Assembly: GCA_900757695.1 (NCBI GenBank)
Contig: CAAEOU010000340.1
Coordinates: 1-14,201, forward strand
Source of the DNA: an uncultured Oscillospiraceae bacterium
GTDB taxonomy: Bacteria; Bacillota_A; Clostridia; Oscillospirales; Oscillospiraceae
Direction: 5' to 3'
Length of the DNA: 14,201 nt
Part shown: positions 14,015 to 14,201 of the stretch, piece after piece
Layout of the letters: each line of letters opens with the position of its first letter
Numbering within the stretch: the first letter of the stretch is position 1
The notes under the pieces: generated by a model
What the model was told of the DNA's origin: nothing
The model's input: the letters and a program-made list of their open reading frames with translations, nothing else
Database searches by the model: none
Translations under genes and position numbers: made by a program

Positions 14015-14201
14015 ATGCTGGGAATTACCATGGATCGTGTTCGGAGCAGCGTGCCGCTGGTCCACAACATCACAAATTACGTCACCGTCAACGATGTAGC
14101 CAATATTTTGCTTGCCTGCGGCGGCAGCCCCATCATGTCCGATGAACCCGAAGACGTAGAGGATATCACCGCCATCTGCGGTGGACTGAATATCAACATT
14201 G
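14015..14201 (+). CDS. thiM: Hydroxyethylthiazole kinase, N-terminal part (cut by window edge)
   Basis: This partial gene encodes the first 62 residues of ThiM, which phosphorylates 4-methyl-5-(2-hydroxyethyl)thiazole with ATP in the thiamin salvage pathway. The recognisable family start is PLVHNITNYVTVNDVANILL, then ACGGSPIMSDEPEDVEDI and GLNINI. The ribosome site AAAGGAG lies seven bases before ATG 14015, and the TPP riboswitch plus terminator directly upstream supports a thiamin gene. Frame is open to the window edge. Other thi genes (for example thiE or thiD) probably follow outside the window. Confidence 0.93.
   Translation, partial: MLGITMDRVRSSVPLVHNITNYVTVNDVANILLACGGSPIMSDEPEDVEDITAICGGLNINI

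Noticed and set aside
1..14201. CRISPR arrays, insertion sequences, tRNA genes, attachment sites
   Set aside because: No spaced direct repeats, transposase motifs, terminal inverted repeats or cloverleaf-type sequences were seen on either strand.

Overview
The window looks like ordinary chromosome from a moderately GC-rich anaerobic Firmicute, most likely class Clostridia (an Oscillospiraceae-like gut bacterium). The reasons are a strong Shine-Dalgarno sequence before nearly every gene, vegetative promoters with near-consensus TTGACA/TATAAT boxes, a G5/3D-domain cell-wall protein, a reverse rubrerythrin, a long-form HPF, a GTP-type PEP carboxykinase and a TPP riboswitch before thiM. The genus cannot be fixed from this sequence. 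No mobile element, CRISPR array, tRNA or rRNA was seen.

Layout. Positions 1-4521 (+) hold a peptide-type ABC importer: two permeases, two ATPases, and a small four-helix membrane protein of unknown role. The window opens just upstream of the first permease, in a spacer with a terminator-like hairpin; the substrate-binding protein gene probably lies off the left edge. A shared hairpin separates this operon from the convergent rubrerythrin (4583-5116, -). Rubrerythrin is divergent from a secreted or anchored DUF348-G5-3D cell-wall protein (5359-6609, +). Another shared hairpin leads to a convergent XRE/TPR regulator (6693-7577, -), which is divergent from a DUF975-like membrane protein (7770-8621, +) followed by a HAD-family hydrolase (8634-9269, +). 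Next come a GNAT acetyltransferase with its own promoter (9340-10101, +) and a 40-residue one-helix protein (10117-10239, +). A third shared hairpin separates these from a cyclophilin lipoprotein (10301-10960, -). The right part carries pckG (11228-12994, +), hpf (13180-13722, +), and a TPP riboswitch with intrinsic terminator ahead of thiM, which is cut by the right edge.

Functional picture. The region mixes housekeeping functions: peptide uptake, oxidative-stress defence, envelope maintenance and folding, central carbon metabolism at the PEP/oxaloacetate node, ribosome hibernation and thiamin salvage. The genes do not form one pathway. The most striking observation is that pckG is interrupted by a single in-frame TAG where the family normally has a conserved tryptophan. 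The rest of the reading frame is perfectly preserved. This suggests a very recent nonsense mutation or a sequence error; recoding is a much less likely option. I did not find a convincing undescribed system. The other points worth a look are small: an unrecognised 40-aa membrane protein, an unrecognised membrane protein at the end of the transporter operon, an atypical ABC signature motif, and the riboswitch expression platform.
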